Positions 30,677 to 38,454 of a stretch of 42,686 nt of DNA are shown in pieces. The stretch lies in NCBI RefSeq assembly GCF_050874005.1, contig NZ_JBNMJV010000025.1, positions 1 through 42,686 on the forward strand, in the 5' to 3' direction. Under the pieces are notes generated by a model. It had not been told where the DNA came from, ran no database searches, and worked only from the letters and a program-made list of their open reading frames with translations. Made by a program: the position numbers and the translations under genes. This DNA comes from Huintestinicola sp050874005. Its GTDB lineage: Bacteria; Bacillota; Clostridia; Oscillospirales; Ruminococcaceae. The first letter of the stretch is position 1. Each line of letters begins with the position of its first letter.

Positions 30677-32053
30677 TCAGAATTTTCTCTTTCTCTTGAC
30701 CCGTCTGTGCTTCTTTTTCTTCTTCGACACCGCAAAGATTATTGCATAGATGACTATAAGGGCGGCGGCTATGGCAGCGGCGGCTACGAACCAGCCCGAG
30801 GATATGAACTGCTTTGCCTTATCCCAGCTGTAGGCAAGCTGTGAAAGCGTTACATCGTCCTGCGCCGCAAGGGGAATGGAGCAGACCTCTTCTCCCGACA
30901 TTGAGAGGGAATATGTACCGAAGACCTGTCCCTTGGATATGGGAGCGGTGACGGTGCCGTCTTCGTTCAGGAGACTTTCGTCTATGGTTATTTTTTCCGT
31001 AAGACGGGAGGTGTCTATGGTTTTCAGCCACATACAGCTGTAGCTTTCGGAGGTGACGAGACGGACAAAATCGCTGCTTTCGCCGAATTTTACCTGAAGC
31101 TCGGTTATCTCCTGATTGGACTGGACTATCTGCTTGTATTCAAAATTCTCGAATGCCCATTCGTAGAGCATTTTATGGTCATCGTAATGGTGATATACCG
31201 ACTCGCCGTTTTCATCGTACATCGGTGAGCCCATTGTGACGAGAAGATAATTGTTTCCGTCTCTTGAACCGAGGGTCACAAGGTTTCTGCCCGATTCGTC
31301 AAGTGTTCCCGTTTTAAAGCCCTTGGCGTACTGATAATAATAGCTGCTGGAGCGGTTTAACATACTGTTTGTGTGGTAAATATGCGCCCAGCCTTCGCTG
31401 TGGACGTTGGTGGCGTGCATTTCATATTCGGGGGTGGTGGCTATTTCCACAAGCTTGGGGTAATTCTCAACTGCGTATTTTGCTATGAGAGCCATATCGT
31501 TTGCGTTGGTGTACTGCTTATCGTCGTAAAGTCCGTGGGGGTTTACGAAATTGGTGCCTGTGCAGCCTATTTCCTTTGCCTTGGCGTTCATCATATCCAC
31601 GAAATTGGCGGTGCTTTCGCCGCCTACGTGATAGGCAAGCACTCCTGCAGATTCGCAGGCAGATTTCAGCATAAGGGAATAGAGCAGGTCGGTGACGGAC
31701 ACTACCTCTCCACGTTCAAGTCCCACCGCAGAGGCATTCTGTCCGTAAAGCTCGTCGAATACAGCAAGGGGGGCTTCAAAATATGTATTGTCAAGATCGC
31801 TCACGTTGTCGAGGACGATCATTGCGGTCATTATTTTGGTGAGGGAGGCGGGGTACATTTTCTTATCCGCATTTTTGGTATATACAACAGCGTCCTTGTC
31901 AAGATTTATCATTACCGCCGCTTCGCTGGAGATGGTGAAATTCGGCGTGAAGGTTATTGCCGAGGAAGATACCGAAAACAGCGTACACAGCATACTCATA
32001 AGCAATATGGCGGCTATAAGCAGCGGAGCGGTGCGTTTTTTGCAGAATGTCAT
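30677..32053 (-). CDS. D-alanyl-D-alanine carboxypeptidase (DacF-like, class A low-molecular-weight PBP)
   Basis: 458 residues. After a signal peptide (LLIAAILLMSMLCTLFSVSSSA), the transpeptidase-fold domain has SxxK at S70-L-T-K73 and KTG at 247-249 (GFKTGTLDESG). The second motif, normally SxN, reads S131-A-C133. A C-terminal domain, a membrane helix (FVAAAAIAAALIVIYAIIF) and a very basic tail follow; the membrane anchor is typical of this group. It trims the terminal D-Ala of peptidoglycan stem peptides outside the membrane. It is the first gene of the minus-strand run containing the BY-kinase-like, GH5 and esterase genes. Confidence 0.93.
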   Translation of the reverse strand: MTFCKKRTAPLLIAAILLMSMLCTLFSVSSSAITFTPNFTISSEAAVMINLDKDAVVYTKNADKKMYPASLTKIMTAMIVLDNVSDLDNTYFEAPLAVFDELYGQNASAVGLERGEVVSVTDLLYSLMLKSACESAGVLAYHVGGESTANFVDMMNAKAKEIGCTGTNFVNPHGLYDDKQYTNANDMALIAKYAVENYPKLVEIATTPEYEMHATNVHSEGWAHIYHTNSMLNRSSSYYYQYAKGFKTGTLDESGRNLVTLGSRDGNNYLLVTMGSPMYDENGESVYHHYDDHKMLYEWAFENFEYKQIVQSNQEITELQVKFGESSDFVRLVTSESYSCMWLKTIDTSRLTEKITIDESLLNEDGTVTAPISKGQVFGTYSLSMSGEEVCSIPLAAQDDVTLSQLAYSWDKAKQFISSGWFVAAAAIAAALIVIYAIIFAVSKKKKKHRRVKRKRKF

Positions 32054-32109
32054 TTTTTTATCTGTTCCTTTCGTTCATATTTTTTGGCTGTAAAAGTCTA
32101 CACTCTTAT

Positions 32110-32115
32110 ATTATA
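32110..32115 (-). promoter_or_regulatory. -10 box of the carboxypeptidase operon
   Basis: TATAAT (32115-32110, minus strand) about 57 bases before the ATG. The -35 position reads TTCCAT, a weak match. Confidence 0.45.
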
Positions 32116-32178
32116 CCAAATCCCTGCGGAAAATGGAAGTGCTTTTTTGATTTTTTTACAGGAAAAATTAAACGGGTA

Positions 32179-32230
32179 TTGACAGGCAGGTTTGTATATG
32201 TTATACTGATAAAAATTGAACGTGTTCAAT
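32179..32230 (+). promoter_or_regulatory. Promoter and operator of the second TetR gene
   Basis: TTGACA (32179-32184), 17-base spacer, TATACT (32202-32207). The dyad ATTGAAC-GT-GTTCAAT (32215-32230, perfect 7-base arms) covers the expected start point, typical of TetR autorepression. Confidence 0.8.
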
Positions 32231-32245
32231 AATTGGAGGCGCATT

Positions 32246-32824
32246 ATGAAAAAGGAAGAAAAACTTGGTATCACCAAGGAAAAGCTTATAAATGCGGCGG
32301 CGGAGCTTATGGACGAATGTAATGACGGTTCGGAGGTCACATCAAGGGCTATTGCGGAGCGGGCAGGGGTAAGGCTGTCTATGATAAACTACTGCTTTGG
32401 CTCGAGGGAGGCTTTGCTTTTTGAAGCGTTTTCCCGAAACGAAAGGGACTACAAAGATGACCCGAGGATAAAAAGCATTATCGGCTCGGAGCTTTTCCCG
32501 AAAGAAAAGCTTCGGAGAATGCATTATGAGGTGGCGGAGTTTCTCATAAAGGAGTACAAATTCACAAAGGCGGTGACGGGATATGTGCTGCTGCACAGAG
32601 ACCTTTCAAAAGAGCCGTCAAGCCTGCCTTTTATACGGGCGCATTTCGGCGGGCGGAGAACCGAGGAGGAATGCAGGGTCATTGCATATGAGCTTTCAAG
32701 TATGATGCAGCTGGTTATTTACAGGCTTGATGATTTTTCCGGGTTTTCGGGGTTTGACCTTCGGGACAGGGAGCAGCTTCACAGGTTTATTGATATGCGG
32801 ATAGATATGCTTTTGGGGGAGTGA
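32246..32824 (+). CDS. TetR-family repressor upstream of the PEP-utilising enzyme
   Basis: 192 residues from the ATG at 32246, preceded by TTGGAGG; an earlier in-frame ATG would sit on the operator. The helix-turn-helix is visible (TKEKLINAAAELMDE, SRAIAERAGVRLSMINYCFGSREALLFEAF). The ligand domain shows no recognised subfamily. It sits 122 bases upstream of the phosphotransferase-like gene on the same strand, with three hairpins between. It probably controls itself and, if readthrough occurs, that gene. Confidence 0.88.
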   Translation: MKKEEKLGITKEKLINAAAELMDECNDGSEVTSRAIAERAGVRLSMINYCFGSREALLFEAFSRNERDYKDDPRIKSIIGSELFPKEKLRRMHYEVAEFLIKEYKFTKAVTGYVLLHRDLSKEPSSLPFIRAHFGGRRTEEECRVIAYELSSMMQLVIYRLDDFSGFSGFDLRDREQLHRFIDMRIDMLLGE

Positions 32825-32825
32825 A

Positions 32826-32909
32826 GTTTGAAAATCAAAGATTTTCAAACCGAGTTTTGTTTCTTTGGCTGACGCCAAAGATTTGCTGACGGCAATTTTT
32901 AATTGCCAT
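32826..32909 (+). repeat. Three consecutive hairpins between tetR and the PEP-utilising enzyme
   Basis: GTTTGAAAATC-AA-type arms at about 32826-32849 (GTTTGAAAATC with GATTTTCAAAC), CTTTGGC-TGAC-GCCAAAG (32863-32880) and GGCAATT-TTT-AATTGCC (about 32893-32909). None is followed by a T-run, so they are not ordinary terminators. They lie in the leader of the downstream gene. Confidence 0.65.
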
Positions 32910-32946
32910 AACCACCAAAACTCTCAGGAAAGGAAAGGTCATAAAT

Positions 32947-35256
32947 ATGAGATACATATTTTCGTTTAAGGATATTCCGGAAGAGGTGGCCGCTGTATGC
33001 GGCGGAAAGGGTGCTTCTCTGGCGAGGCTCACAAAAATGGGTATGCCCGTTCCCGAGGGGTATGTTATCACAGCGAATGCATTTGAAGGGGAGATAATTC
33101 CCGGGGCTATGGGGGAACTTGAAGCGCTTATCTCAAAACTTTCGGGCAAGCACACATATGCGGTGCGCTCCTCGGCATTATGCGAGGACGGGGACAATGC
33201 TTCTTTTGCGGGGGCTTACGAGACGGTAACAGATGTAAGGTGTGAGGACATTATTTCTGCGGTGAAACGGGTCACAGCTTCGGCTGACAGTCTGCGTGTG
33301 AAGAAATATGCGGAAATCTCGGGAGCGGAAAGCGGCGGCATTGCGGTGGTGATACAGCGGTTTGTGAGACCCGAATTTGCGGGGGTGGTATTTACTTCCG
33401 ACCCCATCAGCGGCAGCGCTGCGGTTATGCAGGGAAATTACGTAAGGGGTGAGGGTGAGGCTCTTGTTTCGGGTGAGAAAAATGCCGAGGAGTTTTCCTT
33501 TGACGCTATGAAATTTTCCTACAAGGGAAATAAGGAATTTGAACGGTATGCAAAGGGGCTTTTTAAATACTGCGAACGAATAAGAGACGGGTACGGAAAA
33601 CCTATGGACATTGAATGGGCGGTATCGGGAGGAAAGGTGTATATTTTGCAGGCTCGTCCCATTACGTCCCTTAAACGTATGGACAGGGACAGCTTTAAGG
33701 TAAACGGAAGTCTTTCGGGGGAATATCTGCTGTCGAAAACCAATGTGGGCGAGATATTTATGCGGCCTGTTTCTCCTGTTACGTTCAGCGTGCTGGAGAT
33801 AATATGCGGCGCACTTGGTATGCCCTGCTTTATCGACAATGTATGCGGTCAGCCTTATGCAAATCTCAGCGTTATATGCTCGCTTATAGTGGCTATGGGT
33901 GCAAAGGAAGAGTCGGCTTTCAGAATGATAAGGGAAATTGCCGGGGAATTGCCCGAGGGTGTGAGCGTTCCCGTATTTCCCTTTGACAGGAAAAATTTCA
34001 AGAGGAAAATGAGGAAGCTTTTCCTTTCGGGGGGCAAAAATAAGACGAGCCGCAAGGATAAGCGTGAATTTAAGGAGCGAATGATCGAAATTGCCGACGA
34101 GCTGATAAATGAGATACGCCGTCTCCCCGACAACAAGGCTTTGTTCGATTTCTGGGTCACAAAGGGCAATGAATTTATGTCAAATGCTCTGGGGGCGATA
34201 ATGAGGGGAGTGAATATTTTTCCTCTTTTCGGCACGAAAAAGCGTTTATCGGACATCTGCGGAGAGGAGCTGGCAAATGAGCTTTGCTCGGGCGGCGCAG
34301 GAACTCTTGACAGTATGAAGCCCCTATTGCTGCTTGAGGACGTTATAAGAGGGGATATGTCACGGGAGGAATACGTGAGACTTTGCGGTCACAGGCACGT
34401 GAATGAGATGGAGCTTTCCGCTCCTTATCCCTATGAGGACAGGAAATTCCCCGACAATATCATAGAGGAGCATTTGCGGTCGGGGATAGATGTACATAAA
34501 ATGCGGGCGGAGCAGGAGCGGCATTATAATGAGGCGGTCTGCAAATTCAAGGAGCAGTTCCCCCGAAAGGCAAAGTGGCTTGACAAAATGCTCCGAAGCT
34601 TTAAGGAGGCTAACCGTTCCCGTGAAGAGGTGCGGAACAAGGGCGTGAAGCTTTTCTGCATAATGAGGGAATTTCTGCTCAGGGTCGGTGAGATAAACGG
34701 CATAGGCGAGGATATTTTTATGCTGTATTTTACCGAGGTAATGGGGCTTCTGAAGGGTGACAGGAGCGCTTTGGCACATATTCCCGAAAGACGGGAAAAT
34801 TATGAAAAATATCTTTCCTATCCACCATTCCCGAACCTTATTTATGGCAGATTTGAGCCGGAAAAATGGCTTTCGGACGAGAACAGGCGGCGTGATCTCT
34901 ATTCGGAGAAAAATTCGGGCTGCGTTCTTTCGGCAGATATCAAGGGCTTTCCGGGAGCGGCAGGAGTTGTTACGGGTCGGGTAAGGGTCATTTTCAACTC
35001 GGACTGCGCCGAAGAGCTTCTTCCCGGAGAAATCCTTGCGGCTCCTGCTACGAACATCGGCTGGACGGTGGTTTTTCCAAGAGCGGCGGCTATTATTACC
35101 GATATCGGCGCTCCTCTTTCCCACGCTGCTATTGTGGCGAGGGAATTCGGCATACCTGCGGTGGTGGGCTGCGGAAATGCGACTACTGTTTTAAAGACGG
35201 GTGATATGGTTACGGTGGACGGTGCGAGGGGGACTGTGACGGTCATAAATGAGTGA
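32947..35256 (+). CDS. PEP-utilising phosphotransferase, rifamycin-phosphotransferase-like architecture
   Basis: 769 residues. Residues 1-240 are the PPDK/PEP-synthase ATP-grasp domain (CGGKGASLARLTKMG, YAVRSSALCEDG, DIEWAVSGGKVYILQARPIT). Residues about 250-650 are a helical region. Residues about 660-769 are the mobile phosphohistidine domain (TNIGWTVVFPRAA, GAPLSHAAIVAREFGIPAVVG, His about 726). The C-terminal PEP/pyruvate barrel of true PEP synthase is absent. This ATP-grasp / helical / His-domain order is that of rifampin phosphotransferase (Rph), in which the helical region binds the drug. The middle domain here is only weakly comparable, so substrate is open. RBS AAGGAAAGG precedes the ATG. 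Confidence 0.85.
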   Translation: MRYIFSFKDIPEEVAAVCGGKGASLARLTKMGMPVPEGYVITANAFEGEIIPGAMGELEALISKLSGKHTYAVRSSALCEDGDNASFAGAYETVTDVRCEDIISAVKRVTASADSLRVKKYAEISGAESGGIAVVIQRFVRPEFAGVVFTSDPISGSAAVMQGNYVRGEGEALVSGEKNAEEFSFDAMKFSYKGNKEFERYAKGLFKYCERIRDGYGKPMDIEWAVSGGKVYILQARPITSLKRMDRDSFKVNGSLSGEYLLSKTNVGEIFMRPVSPVTFSVLEIICGALGMPCFIDNVCGQPYANLSVICSLIVAMGAKEESAFRMIREIAGELPEGVSVPVFPFDRKNFKRKMRKLFLSGGKNKTSRKDKREFKERMIEIADELINEIRRLPDNKALFDFWVTKGNEFMSNALGAIMRGVNIFPLFGTKKRLSDICGEELANELCSGGAGTLDSMKPLLLLEDVIRGDMSREEYVRLCGHRHVNEMELSAPYPYEDRKFPDNIIEEHLRSGIDVHKMRAEQERHYNEAVCKFKEQFPRKAKWLDKMLRSFKEANRSREEVRNKGVKLFCIMREFLLRVGEINGIGEDIFMLYFTEVMGLLKGDRSALAHIPERRENYEKYLSYPPFPNLIYGRFEPEKWLSDENRRRDLYSEKNSGCVLSADIKGFPGAAGVVTGRVRVIFNSDCAEELLPGEILAAPATNIGWTVVFPRAAAIITDIGAPLSHAAIVAREFGIPAVVGCGNATTVLKTGDMVTVDGARGTVTVINE

Positions 35257-35280
35257 CCGTATCAAAAATTAAATATTTCT

Positions 35281-35370
35281 ATCGTTACCGAGCCGTCAGC
35301 TTGCCGCTCAAATAAATTATAGAACGAGAGGCTGCAGGCTCAGCCTGCATTAAAGAATAAATAATAAAGT
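35281..35370. repeat. Modular intergenic repeat, copy 1
   Basis: ATCGTTACCGAGCCG (35281-35295), then TTGCCGCTCAAATAAATTAT and AGAACGAG, joined to a palindrome GCTGCAGGCTCAGCCTGCA (about 35331-35349). The first part recurs at 38367 and 38456 and, inverted, at 39650; the palindrome differs from copy to copy. The A/T motif TAAAGAATAAATAATAAAG follows (35351-35369). Confidence 0.7.
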
Positions 35371-35403
35371 AAGGCACCCCCGAACAAAATTCGGAAGTGC
35401 CTT
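35371..35403. terminator. Convergent terminator before ppa
   Basis: AAGGCAC..CCGAA pairs with TTCGG..GTGCCTT with a two-base internal bulge on each side. On the minus strand it follows the ppa stop. Confidence 0.7.
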
Positions 35404-35417
35404 AGTTCTTGATGTTA

Positions 35418-36005
35418 TTATGCTTCTGCAGAAATAGTTTCCTTTTTCTTTTCGGGAGCAGCGATCTTTGTCTTTCCCTTGCAGAAATAATCAATGTAGC
35501 GGTCGATGCAGTGATCTACTATCTCAATAGCAGCCTCTCTGTCCTTTATCTCGTCAATGGCTGTTTCCTTGCCCTCAAGCTGCTTGTAGACCTTGAAGAA
35601 GTGGGACATTTCCTCGAAAATGTGACGGGGCAGCTCGCTGATATCACGATAGCTGTTGTATGTGGGGTCATTGAAGGGAATTGCGATTATCTTGTCGTCA
35701 ATAGCGCCGTTATCGAGCATTGAAATAACGCCGATGGGATAGCACCTTACGATAGACATTGAAAGAATGGACTCGGAGCAGAGAACGAGAACATCTAAGG
35801 GGTCTCCGTCCTCGGCGTATGTACGGGGGATAAAGCCGTAGTTTGCAGGGTAGTGAGTTGATGTGTAAAGCACTCTGTCAAGCTTCAGCATACCCGTTTT
35901 CTTGTCCAGCTCGTATTTCATCTTGCTGCCCTTGGGAATTTCGATAACAGAGTAAAAATTGTCCTTAACAATTCTGTCGGGTTCGATATCGTGCCAGATG
36001 TTCAT
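35418..36005 (-). CDS. ppa: Inorganic pyrophosphatase, family I
   Basis: 195 residues. DGDPLDVLVL holds the signature aspartates that bind Mg2+, with EIPKGSKMKYELDKKTG and YPANYGFIP as the other substrate-side segments. It hydrolyses the PPi released by biosynthetic reactions, including the uracil phosphoribosyltransferase encoded upstream in the same operon. The last 25 residues are a lysine- and glutamate-rich tail (APEKKKETISAEA). It starts four bases after the glycosyltransferase gene. Confidence 0.96.
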   Translation of the reverse strand: MNIWHDIEPDRIVKDNFYSVIEIPKGSKMKYELDKKTGMLKLDRVLYTSTHYPANYGFIPRTYAEDGDPLDVLVLCSESILSMSIVRCYPIGVISMLDNGAIDDKIIAIPFNDPTYNSYRDISELPRHIFEEMSHFFKVYKQLEGKETAIDEIKDREAAIEIVDHCIDRYIDYFCKGKTKIAAPEKKKETISAEA

Positions 36006-36009
36006 AAGA

Positions 36010-36996
36010 TCATTTCAGTCCTTTCGGATTATTTTTACGCACGGGGCGCTTGGTTTCTTCGGTTTCCTTTATAATATAGCTGGGTCTGCCCTTTATTTCG
36101 GTGTACATTTTGGAGATGTACTGCCCGGTCACGCCCATACAGAAAAGCTGTATCCCGCCAATAAGGCAAACAAGGGCAACTATAACGGGATACCCCTCCA
36201 TAGGCTCGCCGCAGATAAGGGTCTTGACTACCATAGCCACAGCCAGCAGGCAGAAAACTATTCCCATAATAAGGGATATCCACAGGGGTGCGGTGCTGAA
36301 AGCAAAAATGCCCTCAAGGGAATAAAGGAAAAGCTTTTTAAAATTCCAGGTGGTCTTGCCTGCGGCTCTCTCGGTGTTTTCCACCTCGATATACTTGGTA
36401 TCAAAGCCCACCCAGCTGAAAATGCCTTTGGAGAAGCGGTTTTTCTCGGGCATATCGAGAATGGCGTTAACCATCTGACGGGTCATAAATCTGAAATCCT
36501 GAGCGCCGTCCACGATATGGGTCTGAGAAATGCTGTTTATTATCTTGTAAAAGGAACGGGCAAAAAAGGAAAGAGCTTTTGACTCACCCTTTCGGGAGAT
36601 ACGTCTTGTGGCGGCGCAGTCATATTCGCCGCTTCTGACGTAATCATACATCTGAGGGATAAGCTTCGGCGGGTGCTGCAGGTCGGCATCAAGGATAACG
36701 CAGTAATCACCCCGTGACTTCTCAAGTCCTGCCAGCATTGCGGCTTCCTTGCCGAAATTACGGGAAAAGGAAACATAGCGCACACGCTTATCGGTATCCG
36801 ACAGCTCTCTGAGTATTTTCAGAGTGTCGTCCTTTGAGCCGTCGTTTATGAAAATAAACTCAAAGGCAAGGTCGGAGATATTCTCATTATAGTATTTTTC
36901 CTTCATACCGTCCGTAACGGCGGTTATCTCCCTGTAAAAAAGCGGGAGAGACTCCTGCTCATTGTAGCAGGGAACGATCACCGAAATAAGCTCCAT
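36010..36996 (-). CDS. GT2 glycosyltransferase, polyprenyl-phosphate type (GtrB/DPM-like)
   Basis: 328 residues. The GT-A domain opens ISVIVPCYNEQESLP and carries IFINDGSKDDT, SFSRNFGKEAAMLAGLE and VILDADLQHPP (metal-binding DAD). Two C-terminal membrane helices (about 235-258 and 270-292: APLWISLIMGIVFCLLAVAMV, YPVIVALVCLIGGIQLFCMG) place it with the GtrB/CsbB enzymes that load a sugar on undecaprenyl phosphate. The tail ends IKGRPSYIIKET. It lies between upp and ppa in a nucleotide-metabolism operon, which says little about its target. Confidence 0.92.
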   Translation of the reverse strand: MELISVIVPCYNEQESLPLFYREITAVTDGMKEKYYNENISDLAFEFIFINDGSKDDTLKILRELSDTDKRVRYVSFSRNFGKEAAMLAGLEKSRGDYCVILDADLQHPPKLIPQMYDYVRSGEYDCAATRRISRKGESKALSFFARSFYKIINSISQTHIVDGAQDFRFMTRQMVNAILDMPEKNRFSKGIFSWVGFDTKYIEVENTERAAGKTTWNFKKLFLYSLEGIFAFSTAPLWISLIMGIVFCLLAVAMVVKTLICGEPMEGYPVIVALVCLIGGIQLFCMGVTGQYISKMYTEIKGRPSYIIKETEETKRPVRKNNPKGLK

Positions 36997-37035
36997 TTTT
37001 ACGAGTCCTTTTTTCTGCGGAATATGCGTGGGATA

Positions 37036-37671
37036 TTACTTTGTGCCGTACATTCTGTCGCCTGCGTCGCCGAGACCGGGAACGATGTAAAGCTGCTCAT
37101 TAAGCTCGGGGTCAACAGCCGCACAGTATATCTGAACGTCGGGGTGAGTTTCGTTTACCTTCTTGATACCTCTCTCGTTGGCAATGATGCACATAAACTT
37201 AACGTTCTTTGCTCCTGCCTTCTTAACGAGATTTACGGCTTCACAGGCAGCTCCGCCCGTTGCAAGCATAATATCTGCGATGATAACGTCTCTGTTTGCG
37301 ATATCTTTGGGGAGCTTGCAGTAATATTCAACGGTATCGGTGGTCTCGGGGTCTCTGAAAGTGCCGATATGACCGACTTTGGCGGCAGGGATAAGGTTCA
37401 TAACTCCGTCAACCATTCCGAGACCTGCTCTGAGAATGGGAACATAAGCAAGCTTTCTGCCCGAAATGACCTTGGACTTTGCAATGCCCAGAGGAGTCTG
37501 AACGTCAACTTCCTTGACGGGAAGATCTCTCATAGCCTCGTAGCACATAAGCATAGAAGTTTCCGAAACCAGCTCTCTGAACTCCTTTGAGCCTGTGGTA
37601 ACATCTCTCATAAGAGAGAGCTTGTGCTGAACTAAGGGATGGTCGATAAGTGTGTATTTTAAGCTGTCCAT
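37036..37671 (-). CDS. upp: Uracil phosphoribosyltransferase
   Basis: 211 residues from the ATG at 37671; a TTG five codons earlier lies in the GGAGG ribosome site. It makes UMP from uracil and PRPP. VIIADIMLATGGAACEAV is the PRPP-binding loop, and KLAYVPILRAGLGMVDG with the C-terminal YIVPGLGDAGDRMYGTK the uracil-side segment. It is the second gene of the rpiB-upp-GT2-ppa operon: rpiB supplies ribose-5-phosphate for PRPP, and ppa removes the PPi product. Confidence 0.96.
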   Translation of the reverse strand: MDSLKYTLIDHPLVQHKLSLMRDVTTGSKEFRELVSETSMLMCYEAMRDLPVKEVDVQTPLGIAKSKVISGRKLAYVPILRAGLGMVDGVMNLIPAAKVGHIGTFRDPETTDTVEYYCKLPKDIANRDVIIADIMLATGGAACEAVNLVKKAGAKNVKFMCIIANERGIKKVNETHPDVQIYCAAVDPELNEQLYIVPGLGDAGDRMYGTK

Positions 37672-37691
37672 AGTAAGAACCTCCAAATAAA

Positions 37692-38129
37692 TTATTCGTT
37701 CTCGATAGCGGTTATCTGGTCTACTCTGCGCTGATGTCTGCCGCCCTCAAAGGAATTTCCGAGAAATGCGTCAACTATCTCGCAGGCAAGACCGGGACCT
37801 ATAACTCTGCCGCCCATACAAAGGACGTTTGCGTCATTGTGGAGACGGGTGTATTTAGCCATATAGCAGTCTGTGCAGACAGCGGCTCTTATGCCCCTGC
37901 ACTTGTTTGCGGCAATGGAAATGCCGAGACCTGTGCCGCAGATAAGTATGGCAAGCTCTGCTCTGCCTTCCGTTACCTCTGCACATACTTCCTTTGCAAC
38001 TAAGGGATAGTCGCAGCTTGTGCCGTCCATACAGCCCATTTCCTTGATATCCAAGCCCTTTTCCTTGAGGTATTTAACGACCTCCTGTTTTAATCCGAAA
38101 CCTGCGTGGTCGCTTCCGATAGCTATCAT
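37692..38129 (-). CDS. rpiB: Ribose-5-phosphate isomerase B
   Basis: 145 residues from the ATG at 38129; GGAGG lies about 10 bases upstream, and earlier in-frame starts either overlap this site or lack one. IAIGSDHAGFGLK holds the sugar-binding Asp-His. LAILICGTGLGISIAANKCRGIRAA carries the catalytic cysteine and the anion loop, and LCMGGRVIGP is the C-terminal signature. It interconverts ribulose- and ribose-5-phosphate. First gene of the operon with upp, 20 bases upstream of it. Confidence 0.95.
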   Translation of the reverse strand: MIAIGSDHAGFGLKQEVVKYLKEKGLDIKEMGCMDGTSCDYPLVAKEVCAEVTEGRAELAILICGTGLGISIAANKCRGIRAAVCTDCYMAKYTRLHNDANVLCMGGRVIGPGLACEIVDAFLGNSFEGGRHQRRVDQITAIENE

Positions 38130-38166
38130 TACGATCATTCCTCCGAGATAAAAATCATTTATACAT

Positions 38167-38195
38167 ATTATATCACACCTGAAAAATATAATCAA
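38167..38195 (-). promoter_or_regulatory. Promoter of the rpiB-upp-GT2-ppa operon
   Basis: Minus strand TTGATT (38195-38190), 17-base spacer, TATAAT (38172-38167). Confidence 0.75.
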
Positions 38196-38217
38196 TAGTT
38201 TTTAAGTTAAACTTTTT

Positions 38218-38245
38218 GCGGGTGACGACCCGCAGCGAGGTCGCA
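38218..38245. repeat. GACG-loop hairpin repeat with GCGAGGTCGCA tail
   Basis: GCGGGT-GACG-ACCCGC (38218-38233) and AGCGAGGTCGCA (38234-38245). It matches 2572-2599 except for one compensated stem pair, and is inverted at 38500-38521. Confidence 0.75.
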
Positions 38246-38361
38246 CTGTTTGTTTATACGAAATTGTTGCTTTGTCTCTGCGCCGATAGATATAATATCA
38301 GCCATATATGTAAATATTTGTCAAAAAATTTGCTTAAGTTCTCAATAAATCTGTAAAAATA

Positions 38362-38454
38362 TTTGTATCGTTACCGAGCCGAATGTTTGCCGTCCGAAAG
38401 AATTATAGAACGAGCGGGTATGGGCTGAGCTTGACTCAGCCCTGCTCAGCCTGC
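38362..38454. repeat. Left copy of the inverted repeat bracketing thrB
   Basis: 93 bases: TTTGTATCGTTACCGAGCCG start, then TATGGGCTGAGCTTGACTCA and the CCTGCTCAGCCTGC end. The first 27 bases are identical to the inverted copy at 39575-39668, and the last 45 differ at about four sites; the centre (about 38396-38408) has diverged. Confidence 0.85.

Noticed and set aside
34385..34405. CACGTGA inside the Rph-like gene
   Set aside because: Only the central bases match parS; it is explained by coding sequence.
32947..35256. Annotation as true phosphoenolpyruvate synthase
   Set aside because: The C-terminal PEP/pyruvate barrel with its catalytic residues is missing, and the order ends with the phosphohistidine domain.
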